From NCBI GenBank assembly GCA_910588975.1, contig CAJUSE010000011.1, forward strand, positions 1 through 55,558: 55,558 bases of DNA, written 5' to 3'. Within the stretch, counting starts at the first letter, position 1; the number at the start of each line of letters is the position of its first letter. Positions 1 to 7,195 of the stretch are shown here, piece after piece. The position numbers were made by a program, and so were the translations under genes. The stretch is from an uncultured Oscillospiraceae bacterium. Lineage in GTDB: Bacteria > Bacillota > Clostridia > Oscillospirales > Oscillospiraceae. The notes under the pieces were generated by a model. The model was not told the origin of the DNA. It did no database searches and saw only the letters and a program-made list of their open reading frames with translations.

Positions 1-1261
1 TGGCGTTGACGTAGGCGGTGCCGCCGCCGGCCACGATGCCCTCCTCCACGGCGGCACGGGTGGCGTTGAGGGCGTCCTCAATGCGCAGCTTCTTCTCCTT
101 CATCTCGGTCTCGGTGGCAGCGCCCACCCGGACCACGGCCACGCCGCCAGACAGCTTGGCCAGCCGCTCCTGGAGCTTCTCCCGGTCGTAGTCGGAGGTG
201 GTCTCGGCCACCTGGGCCTTGATCTGGCCCACCCGGGCCTTGATGTCGGCGCTCTTGCCGGCGCCGCCCACGATGATGGTGTTCTCCTTGGTCACCTTCA
301 CCTGCTTGGCCCGGCCCAGCATGTCGATGGTGGCCTCCTTCAGCTCCAGGCCCACCTCCTCGCTGATGACGGTGCCGGCGGTGAGGATGGCGATGTCCTG
401 GAGCATCTCCTTGCGCCGGTCGCCGTAGCCGGGAGCCTTGACGCAGCAGACGTTCAGGGTGCCCCGCAGCCGGTTGACGATGAGGGTGTTCAGAGCCTCG
501 CCCTCCACGTCCTCGGCGATGATGAGCAGCTTCTTGCCCGTCTGGACCACCTGCTCCAGCAGGGGCAGCAGGTCCTGAACGGAGGAGATCTTCTTATCGG
601 TGATGAGGATGATGGGCTCATCCAGGACAGCCTCCATCTTCTCCATGTCGGTGGCCATATAGGGGGTGATGTAGCCCCGGTCGAACTGCATGCCCTCCAC
701 CACCTCGGAATAGGTCTCGGCGGTCTTGGACTCCTCCACGGTGATGACGCCGTCGGCGCCCACCTTCTCCATGGCCTCGGCGATGAGCTTGCCGATGGTC
801 TCATCCCCGGAGGAGATGGCGCCAACACGGGCGATGTCCTCGGTGCCCTTCACCTTCTTGGAGTTCTTCTTGATCTCCTCGATGGCGGCATCGGCGGCGG
901 CCTTGATGCCCTTCTTCATGATCATGGGGTTGGCGCCGGCGGCCAGGTTCTTCAGGCCCTCACGGACGATGGCCTGGGTCAGCAGGGTGGCAGTGGTGGT
1001 GCCATCACCGGCCACGTCGTTGGTCTTGGTGGCCACTTCCTTCACCAGCTGAGCGCCCATGTTCTCCATGGGGTCCTCCAGCTCGATCTCCTTGGCGATG
1101 GTGACGCCGTCGTTGGTGATGAGGGGAGAGCCGTACTTCTTATCCAGCACCACATTGCGGCCCTTGGGGCCCATGGTGATCTTCACGGTGTCGGCCAGCT
1201 GGTCCACGCCCTTCTGCAGAGCCTTCCGGGCCTCCTCGCCGTATGCGATGAGCTTAGACAT
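1..1261 (-). CDS. groL: Chaperonin GroEL, partial (C-terminal part outside window)
   Basis: This is the 60-kDa ATP-dependent chaperonin that folds cytosolic proteins in a double-ring cage with GroES. About 420 N-terminal codons of roughly 540 are present; the gene runs off the left edge. The start ATG at 1261-1259 follows a good ribosome binding site (GGAGG). The translation starts MSKLIAYGEEARKAL and holds the ATP-binding DGTTT motif near residue 87 and the GAISSGD segment of the intermediate domain. It lies downstream of groES on the same strand and is presumably transcribed from the CIRCE-controlled promoter upstream of groES. The 366-bp gap to groES is unusually long and holds an inverted-repeat element. 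Identification is certain. Confidence 0.98.
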   Translation of the reverse strand, partial: MSKLIAYGEEARKALQKGVDQLADTVKITMGPKGRNVVLDKKYGSPLITNDGVTIAKEIELEDPMENMGAQLVKEVATKTNDVAGDGTTTATLLTQAIVREGLKNLAAGANPMIMKKGIKAAADAAIEEIKKNSKKVKGTEDIARVGAISSGDETIGKLIAEAMEKVGADGVITVEESKTAETYSEVVEGMQFDRGYITPYMATDMEKMEAVLDEPIILITDKKISSVQDLLPLLEQVVQTGKKLLIIAEDVEGEALNTLIVNRLRGTLNVCCVKAPGYGDRRKEMLQDIAILTAGTVISEEVGLELKEATIDMLGRAKQVKVTKENTIIVGGAGKSADIKARVGQIKAQVAETTSDYDREKLQERLAKLSGGVAVVRVGAATETEMKEKKLRIEDALNATRAAVEEGIVAGGGTAYVNA

Positions 1262-1314
1262 AGAGATTACCTCCAATAATAATGATTTGTGCTGTGGTCG
1301 GGGTCTGTTCCGGA

Positions 1315-1463
1315 GCCGGACAAAGGCCCCATTTTGCGATGTTTCTATCACATGGCCGGACGAAACTTGATGATCTCCACCTGCGTCCTTGGCGCCGGAG
1401 GCGCCCCAATGCCTTGTGCTGTCTCTTTCAGGGTTGGCAGCAAAAATGGGGCCTTTGTCCGGC
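1315..1463. repeat. Inverted-repeat element between groES and groEL
   Basis: Two arms of 23 and 24 nt (1315-1337 and 1440-1463) are reverse complements of each other apart from a 1-nt indel; they begin GCCGGACAAAGG. They enclose about 100 bp that contains a further GGCGCC-GGA-GGCGCC hairpin but no plausible gene. The rest of the 1262-1627 gap holds a GC-rich hairpin around 1550-1572 (GGGGGC-TTT-GCCCCC). The arrangement resembles a MITE or an RNA-processing hairpin. No target-site duplication is visible. Confidence 0.6.
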
Positions 1464-1627
1464 ACCGGTGTGCTGCATATGGCATAGCCATGTCACGTTC
1501 CGAACCGGGCTGGACGCAAAAGCTCTAAGCCGTCCGATTTCGCAAAACCCCTCTGGGGGCTTTGCCCCCGCCGTGGTTTCGCTCCACTCCCGTCTTAGCC
1601 CTTTTGCAGCCCGCTTCTTCACGCTTC

Positions 1628-1912
1628 TTATTCCACAATCGCCAGGATATCGTTCTGCCGGACGATGGTGTACTCCTCGCCGTCGATCTTGATCTCGTTG
1701 CCGGCGTACTTGCTGGTGATGACCTTCTGACCCTTCTTCACCACCATCTTGACCTCCTTGCCGTCCACCAGGCCGCCGGGACCAACCTCCACGACCTCGG
1801 CGATCTCGGGCTTCTCCTTGGCGCTGCCGGTGAGGATCAGGCCGCTCTTGGTCTTTTCCTCGGCCTCCATCATCTTGATGATGACCCGGTCTCCCAAAGG
1901 CTTCAGCTTCAT
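1628..1912 (-). CDS. groS: Co-chaperonin GroES
   Basis: This 94-residue, 10-kDa lid protein caps the GroEL ring. It starts MKLKPLGDRVIIK and keeps the mobile-loop region (KTKSGLIL) and the GGLVDGKEV segment typical of the family. The ATG at 1912-1910 was chosen over a longer upstream reading because it has an AGGAGG ribosome binding site and gives the standard family length. It is the first gene of the groES-groEL operon, controlled by the CIRCE operator just upstream. Confidence 0.98.
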   Translation of the reverse strand: MKLKPLGDRVIIKMMEAEEKTKSGLILTGSAKEKPEIAEVVEVGPGGLVDGKEVKMVVKKGQKVITSKYAGNEIKIDGEEYTIVRQNDILAIVE

Positions 1913-1974
1913 AACTTGGTTCCTCCTTATGTTGATGTTTTGAACTAACGAAAGTAGGCTGTCACGTTTCCCTT

Positions 1975-2001
1975 TTAGCACTCTTTTTAATCGAGTGCTA
2001 A
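1975..2001 (-). promoter_or_regulatory. CIRCE operator (HrcA binding site)
   Basis: A perfect consensus CIRCE palindrome, TTAGCACTC-N9-GAGTGCTAA, lies directly downstream of the groES -10 box. HrcA represses class I heat-shock operons through this site, so groES-groEL should be heat-inducible. Confidence 0.97.
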
Positions 2002-2012
2002 CAACAAGTATG

Positions 2013-2041
2013 ATAATACCTCTCCCGGCAAAAAAAATCAA
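2013..2041 (-). promoter_or_regulatory. Sigma-A promoter of groES-groEL
   Basis: On the minus strand, TTGATT (2041-2036), a 17-bp spacer and TATTAT (2018-2013) form a near-consensus promoter. The CIRCE operator covers the expected transcription start. Confidence 0.85.
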
Positions 2042-2099
2042 CCCCCTTTTGGCGAAAAAGAGGATTGATTTGGAAAAATTTAATTTCTGTTCACAAACG

Positions 2100-3014
2100 T
2101 CACCCGGGCTTGTAGTCCATCCCGGCGGGATAAAAGAAATTCACCTTTTTTTCACTCAGCCTCACCACGAACTCCCTTCCCTCCACCACCTCGCCGTCCA
2201 CCACAGCCAGGCCGGGGTCAGCAAAGGAGAAGGTGACCTCCTGCCCCTTCCAGCTTTGGATCAGCTCCGGGGGGCACTGGCGGTACTTGCCGGCGGCGTA
2301 CTTGCCCACATAGCGGGTGAAGGTGGTCAGGGGCAGGTCCCCGATAAGCAGGGCATCCAGCACTCCGTCGTCGGGCATGGCCTCGGGCACAGGGCAGAAG
2401 CCCCCGCCGTAGTACCGGCCGTTGCAGATGCACAGGATGGCGGTGGGCCCGGCGTAATGGATGGGCCCCATGCGGACCTCCATGGTCCGGGTAAGCCCCT
2501 TGCCCAGAGCACCCAGCAGAGAGAGAATGTAGGCCATGCTGCCCCCTACCAGAGGCAGCCGCTTGTAGCGGTGGACCTGGGCGGCCACACGGGCATCAAT
2601 GCCGGCGCAGATCACGTCCAGCCCCAGCAGCCCGTTGCACTCCATCAAATCGAAGGCGGCCTGGGGGCCATCCTTGAGGGCGGCCAGATCCTTGAACCTC
2701 TCCCTGGCCCCCTTGCCGAAAATACGCAGAAAGTCGTTACCCGTGCCGATGGGCACATGGGTGACGGCGGCGTTGGGACAGCCCGCCGCCCCGTTGACCA
2801 CCTCGTTGAGGGTGCCGTCCCCGCCGCAGGCATAGAGCCGGACCGGCTCCCCGGTCTGGGCGGCCTGGTGGGCAAGCGCCCGGGCATCTCCGGCCTTCCC
2901 GGTGCAGCAGAGCTGATACTCACCGGGGGCAAAGACCGCCTTGGCCTGGGCCTCCAGTCGCTCAACGCTTTTGCCCCGGCCGGCGGTGGGATTGACGATG
3001 AAAATATGTCTCAT
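2100..3014 (-). CDS. Diacylglycerol/lipid kinase family protein (YegS/DgkB-like)
   Basis: This 304-residue enzyme belongs to the soluble DAGK-catalytic-domain family, which phosphorylates diacylglycerol or related lipids with ATP. Visible motifs are the N-terminal VNPTAGRGKS segment, the nucleotide-binding GGDGTLNE at residues 64-71 and GTGND near residue 90; the C-terminal half is the beta-sandwich domain. Length matches the family. Its ATG overlaps the stop of the upstream SLH-protein gene, so the two are translationally coupled. The exact substrate, diacylglycerol versus another lipid, cannot be read from sequence. Confidence 0.92.
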   Translation of the reverse strand: MRHIFIVNPTAGRGKSVERLEAQAKAVFAPGEYQLCCTGKAGDARALAHQAAQTGEPVRLYACGGDGTLNEVVNGAAGCPNAAVTHVPIGTGNDFLRIFGKGARERFKDLAALKDGPQAAFDLMECNGLLGLDVICAGIDARVAAQVHRYKRLPLVGGSMAYILSLLGALGKGLTRTMEVRMGPIHYAGPTAILCICNGRYYGGGFCPVPEAMPDDGVLDALLIGDLPLTTFTRYVGKYAAGKYRQCPPELIQSWKGQEVTFSFADPGLAVVDGEVVEGREFVVRLSEKKVNFFYPAGMDYKPG

Positions 3015-4138
3015 TGGAACAGCTCCACTCGCTGCTCGGGCCGGGCCAGCCGGGCACAGAGGGCGGCGGCTTCGGCCCGGGTCACCGTGGCATCGGGATG
3101 AAAGGACAGCCGACCGTCCACCCCGGTGAGGATACCCTTGGCATAGAGGCCGTAAATGACCGGGGCCTCCGGCTCCTGGGGGGACACGTCCCCCACGGCG
3201 GCTGTCACCTGGGCGACCGGGTTCAAATCGGGCAGGCTCTGGGCCAGGGCGGTGGCGGCAAAGACCTGGGCCAGCTCCCGGCGGGTGATCTCCCGCTCGA
3301 AGTTTTCAAACTGGTCCGGGGTGATGATGCCGCTGGCCAGGCAGTAGTCCACCGCCGCCTGGTACCAGACGGCGTGCTGGTGGTTGGTGGTATGGAAGTT
3401 GTCCCCCCGGTAGCGGGAGTCCATGTTGGCCGCCATCTGAAGGCACTGGGCCACCGTGACCACCCGGTTTGGCTCAAAGGTGTCCGTACCGGTGCCCGAC
3501 AGGATGCCGGTGCTGTAAGCGATGTCCACCCAGATGGAGAACCAGTCCCGGCCCTTCACGTCCCGGAAGGCGGGCAGCTTGCCCCGGTTCAGGGGAAACT
3601 GGCTGCCGTCCACCCCCAGCCGGGCCATGGTGCCAGGCAGGCGGAACAGGGGGACCACCGTCTTGCCCCCATCGGTATGGGTGAGGATGAGGGCCTCCAC
3701 CCCGCCGCTCTGGTCCTGCTCCACACCGGCGTACTCTATGGGGTAGATCTCATGGGTCTCCTCCCCGGCCTCATTGGTGTAGGGCAGGATGCTCACCACA
3801 CCCCACAAAGTGCCCTTTTGGGCGATGTAAAGCCCGTTATCCACGGGCAGAAGGCTGTCATACTCGGGGGGAAGGAGATACTTCCCATCCGGGCGGATGA
3901 CCCCCAGCTTGCCCCGCCAGTTCACCGAGGCAAGGCCCAGGGAAAAGGAGGTCACCGAATCATATATGGTGGGGATGACCACCTTGCCGCTGGAGTCTGC
4001 AAAGCCCCAAAGGCCACCCTCCTCCACCTGGGCGGTGCCCTCCTGGTAGCCCCAGACGGTCATGGCCCGGGCGGGCAGGGCAGAGAGGACCAACGCCACG
4101 CTGAGGGCCAAGGCCCCCAGCCGTCCGGCTTTTTTCAC
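3011..4138 (-). CDS. Secreted WG-repeat and SLH-domain protein
   Basis: This 375-residue exported protein has an N-terminal signal peptide (two basic residues, then a hydrophobic stretch ending at PARA). WG-type beta repeats follow at about residues 30-170 (motifs such as GLWGFADSSGKVVIP and GKLGVIRPDGKYLLP). The C-terminal half has S-layer-homology modules that usually bind pyruvylated cell-wall polymers (FRDVKGRDWFSIWVDIAYSTGI, then further modules up to TRAEAAALCARL). The GTG start at 4138-4136 was chosen because a GGAAGG ribosome binding site lies at correct distance and it sits 2 nt past the preceding stop codon; the longer ATG reading overlaps the methyltransferase. It is probably a cell-wall-attached protein of unknown role. 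Confidence 0.85.
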   Translation of the reverse strand: MKKAGRLGALALSVALVLSALPARAMTVWGYQEGTAQVEEGGLWGFADSSGKVVIPTIYDSVTSFSLGLASVNWRGKLGVIRPDGKYLLPPEYDSLLPVDNGLYIAQKGTLWGVVSILPYTNEAGEETHEIYPIEYAGVEQDQSGGVEALILTHTDGGKTVVPLFRLPGTMARLGVDGSQFPLNRGKLPAFRDVKGRDWFSIWVDIAYSTGILSGTGTDTFEPNRVVTVAQCLQMAANMDSRYRGDNFHTTNHQHAVWYQAAVDYCLASGIITPDQFENFEREITRRELAQVFAATALAQSLPDLNPVAQVTAAVGDVSPQEPEAPVIYGLYAKGILTGVDGRLSFHPDATVTRAEAAALCARLARPEQRVELFQ

Positions 4139-4140
4139 GG

Positions 4141-5268
4141 TCACACCTTCCTTCCCAGATATTGAAACAGGTCGCATTTCAGCATTCCGTTGTAGAGCTT
4201 GCGCTTCTTGTCCGCCTTTTTGCCGAAGGTGCGCTCAAACTCGGTGTGGGAGGACAAAAGGTAAAGCTCCCAGCCGGGAGGAGCCTGCCGCCACGCCCTG
4301 CCGAAGGCGGCGTAGAGCCCCTCCACCTCGTGGCGGTCGCTGAGCCGCTCGCCATAGGGCGGGTTGGTGACCACCCGGCCCGACTGCCCGGCAGGGGCAA
4401 AGCGGGTGGCGTCGGCCAGCTGGAAGCGGACCAGGTCGTCCACACCTGCTTTGACGGCATTTTGTCGGGAAAGTTCCACGGCGGCGGGGTCAGTGTCGCT
4501 GCCCAGGATGTCGTAATCCCCGTCGTACTCCAGGTCCATGGCCCGATCCCCCTCCTCCAGCCATAGCCCCTTGTCCAGCCAGGCCCACTTCTGGGCGGCA
4601 AAGGAGCGGTCCAGGCCGGGGGCCCGGTTCTTGGCGATAAGGGCGGCCTCGATGGGGATGGTGCCCGAGCCGCAGAAGGGGTCCCGGAGGGGGCCCTTCC
4701 CCCGGTAGCGGGACAGGAGCACCAGTCCGGCGGCCAGGGTCTCCCGCAGGGGGGCAATGCCGCTCATCGCCCGGTAGCCCCGCTTGTGGAGGGAGGGGCC
4801 CGAGGCGTCCAGGCTCACCTCGCACACATCGTCTAAAAAGAGGAATTGGATGCTGTAAGCGGCCCCCGTCTCGGGCATCCGCTCCAGGCCGTATTTGGTC
4901 CCCAGGGCGTCCCCCACGGCGGCCCGGATGATGGCCCCGCAGCGCTGCTCGGAGCTGAGCTTGCTGCCCCGGCACCGGCCCTGGACGGGAAAGGCCCCCT
5001 CCCGGGGGATCACGTCGGCCCAGGGCAGGGAGCGGACGTTGGCGTAAAGGCTGTCGAAGTCGGTACACTCGAACCGGCCCAGCCGCAGCAGCACCCGCTC
5101 GCCGGTGCGCAGGTTCAAATTGGCCCGGACGATGGCCTGGGGGGAGGCATCGCAGACCACCCGGCCATTCTCTCCCCGGACATTTTTCAGCTCCATGCGC
5201 CGCAGCTCGTCGGCGCAGACCCCCTCCAGGCCGAAGAGGGTGGGGATGGTCAAAACCATATTTTCCAC
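4141..5268 (-). CDS. THUMP-domain class I SAM-dependent RNA methyltransferase (YpsC/RlmL-N-like)
   Basis: This 375-residue protein belongs to the putative RNA N2-guanine methyltransferase family (RlmL N-terminal part, Bacillus YpsC). An N-terminal ferredoxin-like/THUMP region (about 1-150) is followed by a Rossmann methyltransferase domain with a DPFCGSGTIPIE SAM-binding motif near residue 190 and the catalytic NPPYGER motif near residue 305. The GTG start at 5268 is preferred over the ATG three codons later because AAGGAGG lies 8 nt upstream. It is transcribed leftward from its own promoter (TTGCAA-N17-TATAAT) with the SLH and lipid-kinase genes following at 0-2 nt. Substrate is inferred from the family only. 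Confidence 0.9.
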   Translation of the reverse strand: MENMVLTIPTLFGLEGVCADELRRMELKNVRGENGRVVCDASPQAIVRANLNLRTGERVLLRLGRFECTDFDSLYANVRSLPWADVIPREGAFPVQGRCRGSKLSSEQRCGAIIRAAVGDALGTKYGLERMPETGAAYSIQFLFLDDVCEVSLDASGPSLHKRGYRAMSGIAPLRETLAAGLVLLSRYRGKGPLRDPFCGSGTIPIEAALIAKNRAPGLDRSFAAQKWAWLDKGLWLEEGDRAMDLEYDGDYDILGSDTDPAAVELSRQNAVKAGVDDLVRFQLADATRFAPAGQSGRVVTNPPYGERLSDRHEVEGLYAAFGRAWRQAPPGWELYLLSSHTEFERTFGKKADKKRKLYNGMLKCDLFQYLGRKV

Positions 5269-5310
5269 AGCCGCAGCCTCCTTTTTCCGCAAAATCACCC
5301 ATTTTAGTTT

Positions 5311-5339
5311 ATTATACCTCCTCCCGTGGGAATTTGCAA
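5311..5339 (-). promoter_or_regulatory. Promoter of the RNA methyltransferase operon
   Basis: Minus-strand TTGCAA (5339-5334), 17-bp spacer, TATAAT (5316-5311). It is divergent from the plus-strand promoter starting at 5364. Confidence 0.8.
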
Positions 5340-5363
5340 GGGGGCGGCCTATGCCTCCCTCCC

Positions 5364-5392
5364 TTGCTCTTTTCCCGCAGTTGTGGTATAAT
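5364..5392 (+). promoter_or_regulatory. Promoter upstream of nfeD
   Basis: Plus-strand TTGCTC (5364-5369), 17-bp spacer, TATAAT (5387-5392). The transcript would have a leader of more than 200 nt before the NfeD-like gene. A second start, below, lies closer. No gene is seen in 5269-5625. Confidence 0.65.
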
Positions 5393-5512
5393 AATGAAAA
5401 GAACTTCAAAAACCCTGTTGCACCTTTCCCCATTTTTCGTCTTATGGGGTGAAGGCGGCAAAAAAGGTATCTTTTACAAATTTACATTTCCTTCACTTTC
5501 TCTGCCCGCCCT

Positions 5513-5522
5513 GTGCTATAAT
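5513..5522 (+). promoter_or_regulatory. Extended -10 promoter upstream of nfeD
   Basis: TGC-TATAAT (TATAAT at 5517-5522) is an extended -10 element; no good -35 box is seen at 17 bp. It is about 100 bp upstream of the NfeD start codon. Confidence 0.55.
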
Positions 5523-5625
5523 GGTTATGAAGCACTATGATATAGGGGGGGAAGGGAGCCCCTGCCGGACCCTCTTTGACCCTGTATCGCAAAAAAGAAA
5601 GAACTGCAAGAAAGGAGTGATCCCC

Positions 5626-6081
5626 ATGCCCGCCTGGCTGCCCAGTGTGATCTGGCTGGCGTTGCTCATCCTCTTTGTGGTGGTGGAAGCCGCCACGGTG
5701 GGGCTGGTGTCCTTCTGGTTCGCCATCGGCGCCCTGTGCGCTCTGCTCAGCACCTTCTTCGTGAGCAACATCTGGATCCAGATCATCATCTTCCTCGTTT
5801 TCTCCGCCCTGTCCCTGGCCCTTCTGCGGCCTGTGGCCCAGCGCTATCTCGTCCCCCGCCGGGTCCACACCAACGCCGACCGGGTCATCGGCAAGGAGGC
5901 CGAGGTCATCGAGATCATCCACAACCTCAAGGCCACCGGCGCCGTGAAGGTCGCCGGGACCACCTGGACCGCCCGGTCCAGTGACGAGTCGGTGATCCCG
6001 GTGGGAGAGACCGTCCGCATTGACCGCATCGAGGGGGTCAAGCTCTTTGTCACCCCCCTTGGCAAAATAGAAAAGGAGTGA
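5626..6081 (+). CDS. NfeD-like membrane protein with OB-fold domain
   Basis: This 151-residue short NfeD family protein works with SPFH/flotillin-type proteins in membrane microdomain organisation. The first 75 residues hold two to three hydrophobic segments (VIWLALLILFVVVEAATVG and ALLSTFFVSNIWIQIIIFLV). The C-terminal 70 residues form the soluble OB-fold domain (VIGKEAEVIE through VKLFVTPLG). The ATG at 5626 has an AAAGGAG ribosome binding site; the longer upstream reading has none. The SPFH gene starts 4 nt after its stop, the classic nfeD-stomatin operon. Confidence 0.88.
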   Translation: MPAWLPSVIWLALLILFVVVEAATVGLVSFWFAIGALCALLSTFFVSNIWIQIIIFLVFSALSLALLRPVAQRYLVPRRVHTNADRVIGKEAEVIEIIHNLKATGAVKVAGTTWTARSSDESVIPVGETVRIDRIEGVKLFVTPLGKIEKE

Positions 6082-6085
6082 TCTT

Positions 6086-7036
6086 ATGGGTACCATCATT
6101 ATGCGCACCGTCCTTGTCATCCTGGTCCTGTTCATCCTGGCCGTGCTGGTCTCCTCCATCAAGTTTGTCCAGCAGTCCCAGGCCTATGTCATCACCCGGC
6201 TGGGCGTGTTCCACACCGTCTGGGGGGAGGGCCCCCACTTCCTGGTCCCCTTCTTTGAGAAGGTGGCCAAGAAGGTCTCCCTGAAGGAGCAGGTGGTGGA
6301 CTTCCCGCCCCAGCCCGTTATCACCAAGGATAACGTGACCATGCAGATCGACACCGTGCTCTACTTCTATATCACCGACCCCAAGCTCTACACCTACGGC
6401 GTGGAGCACCCCATGTCCGCCATTGAGAACCTGACGGCCACCACCCTGCGTAACATCATCGGCGAGCTGGAGCTGGACCAGACCCTCACCAGCCGTGATG
6501 TCATCAACTCCCAGATGCGCTCCCTGCTGGACGAGGCCACCGACCCCTGGGGCATCAAGGTCAACCGGGTGGAGCTGAAGAACATCATCCCGCCCCGGGA
6601 CATCCAGGAGTCCATGGAGAAGCAGATGCGGGCCGAGCGTGAGCGCCGGGAGGCCATCCTCCAGGCCCAGGGCGCCAAGGAGTCCCAGATCCTGGTGGCC
6701 GAGGGCGAGAAGCAGTCGGCCATTCTGAAGGCCGAGGCCGCCAAGGAGGCCGCCATCAAGCGGGCCGAGGGCGAGAAGCAGGCCCGCATCCTGGCCGCCC
6801 AGGCCGAGGCCGAGGCCATCCTTCAGGTCCAGCAGGCCACCGCCCAGGCCCTGAAGCTCCTCAACGAGGCCGCCCCCACCGACCAGGTGGTGAAGCTGAA
6901 GGCCCTGGAGGCCTTTGGCAAGGCCGCCGACGGCCAGGCTACCAAGCTCATCATCCCCTCCGAGATCCAGGGGCTGGCCGGCCTTGCCGCCAGCGCCGGG
7001 GAGATCTTCAAGAGCGAGGACAAAGGCAAAAAGTAA
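6086..7036 (+). CDS. SPFH/band 7 (stomatin/prohibitin-like) membrane protein
   Basis: This 316-residue protein has an N-terminal transmembrane segment (VILVLFILAVLVSSI). It is followed by the SPFH domain (VITRLGVFHTVW to VELKNIIPPRDIQ, about residues 35-180) and then a long alanine/glutamate-rich coiled coil (residues 180-270) that drives oligomerisation. The family scaffolds membrane microdomains and often partners NfeD, encoded just upstream. The start has AAAAGGAG and the operon ends at a strong terminator right after the stop. Confidence 0.93.
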   Translation: MGTIIMRTVLVILVLFILAVLVSSIKFVQQSQAYVITRLGVFHTVWGEGPHFLVPFFEKVAKKVSLKEQVVDFPPQPVITKDNVTMQIDTVLYFYITDPKLYTYGVEHPMSAIENLTATTLRNIIGELELDQTLTSRDVINSQMRSLLDEATDPWGIKVNRVELKNIIPPRDIQESMEKQMRAERERREAILQAQGAKESQILVAEGEKQSAILKAEAAKEAAIKRAEGEKQARILAAQAEAEAILQVQQATAQALKLLNEAAPTDQVVKLKALEAFGKAADGQATKLIIPSEIQGLAGLAASAGEIFKSEDKGKK

Positions 7037-7047
7037 ATCCCCACCCC

Positions 7048-7076
7048 AAGGCCGCCCGGAATGGGCGGCCTTTTTT
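7048..7076 (+). terminator. Rho-independent terminator after the SPFH gene
   Basis: AAGGCCGCCC pairs with GGGCGGCCTT around a 5-nt loop, followed by a T-run. It ends the nfeD-SPFH operon. Confidence 0.92.
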
Positions 7077-7108
7077 GCGCCATCCTCCCCTCCCCCTGCG
7101 CTTCATAC

Positions 7109-7137
7109 TTGTAATTCCTGCCTGCTTCTGCTATAAT
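7109..7137 (+). promoter_or_regulatory. Promoter of gdpP operon
   Basis: TTGTAA (7109-7114), 17-bp spacer, TATAAT (7132-7137), about 60 bp upstream of the gdpP start. Confidence 0.85.
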
Positions 7138-7195
7138 GTCGGTATCTATATGCTGGGGTTGTTTGTTCTTTTTACAATGAAGGGAGGCTCTCCCC

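Noticed and set aside
1282..1692. Plus-strand frames of 79-136 codons in the groES-groEL gap
   Set aside because: They cross the inverted-repeat element and the groES gene in antisense, have no ribosome binding site and no family features.
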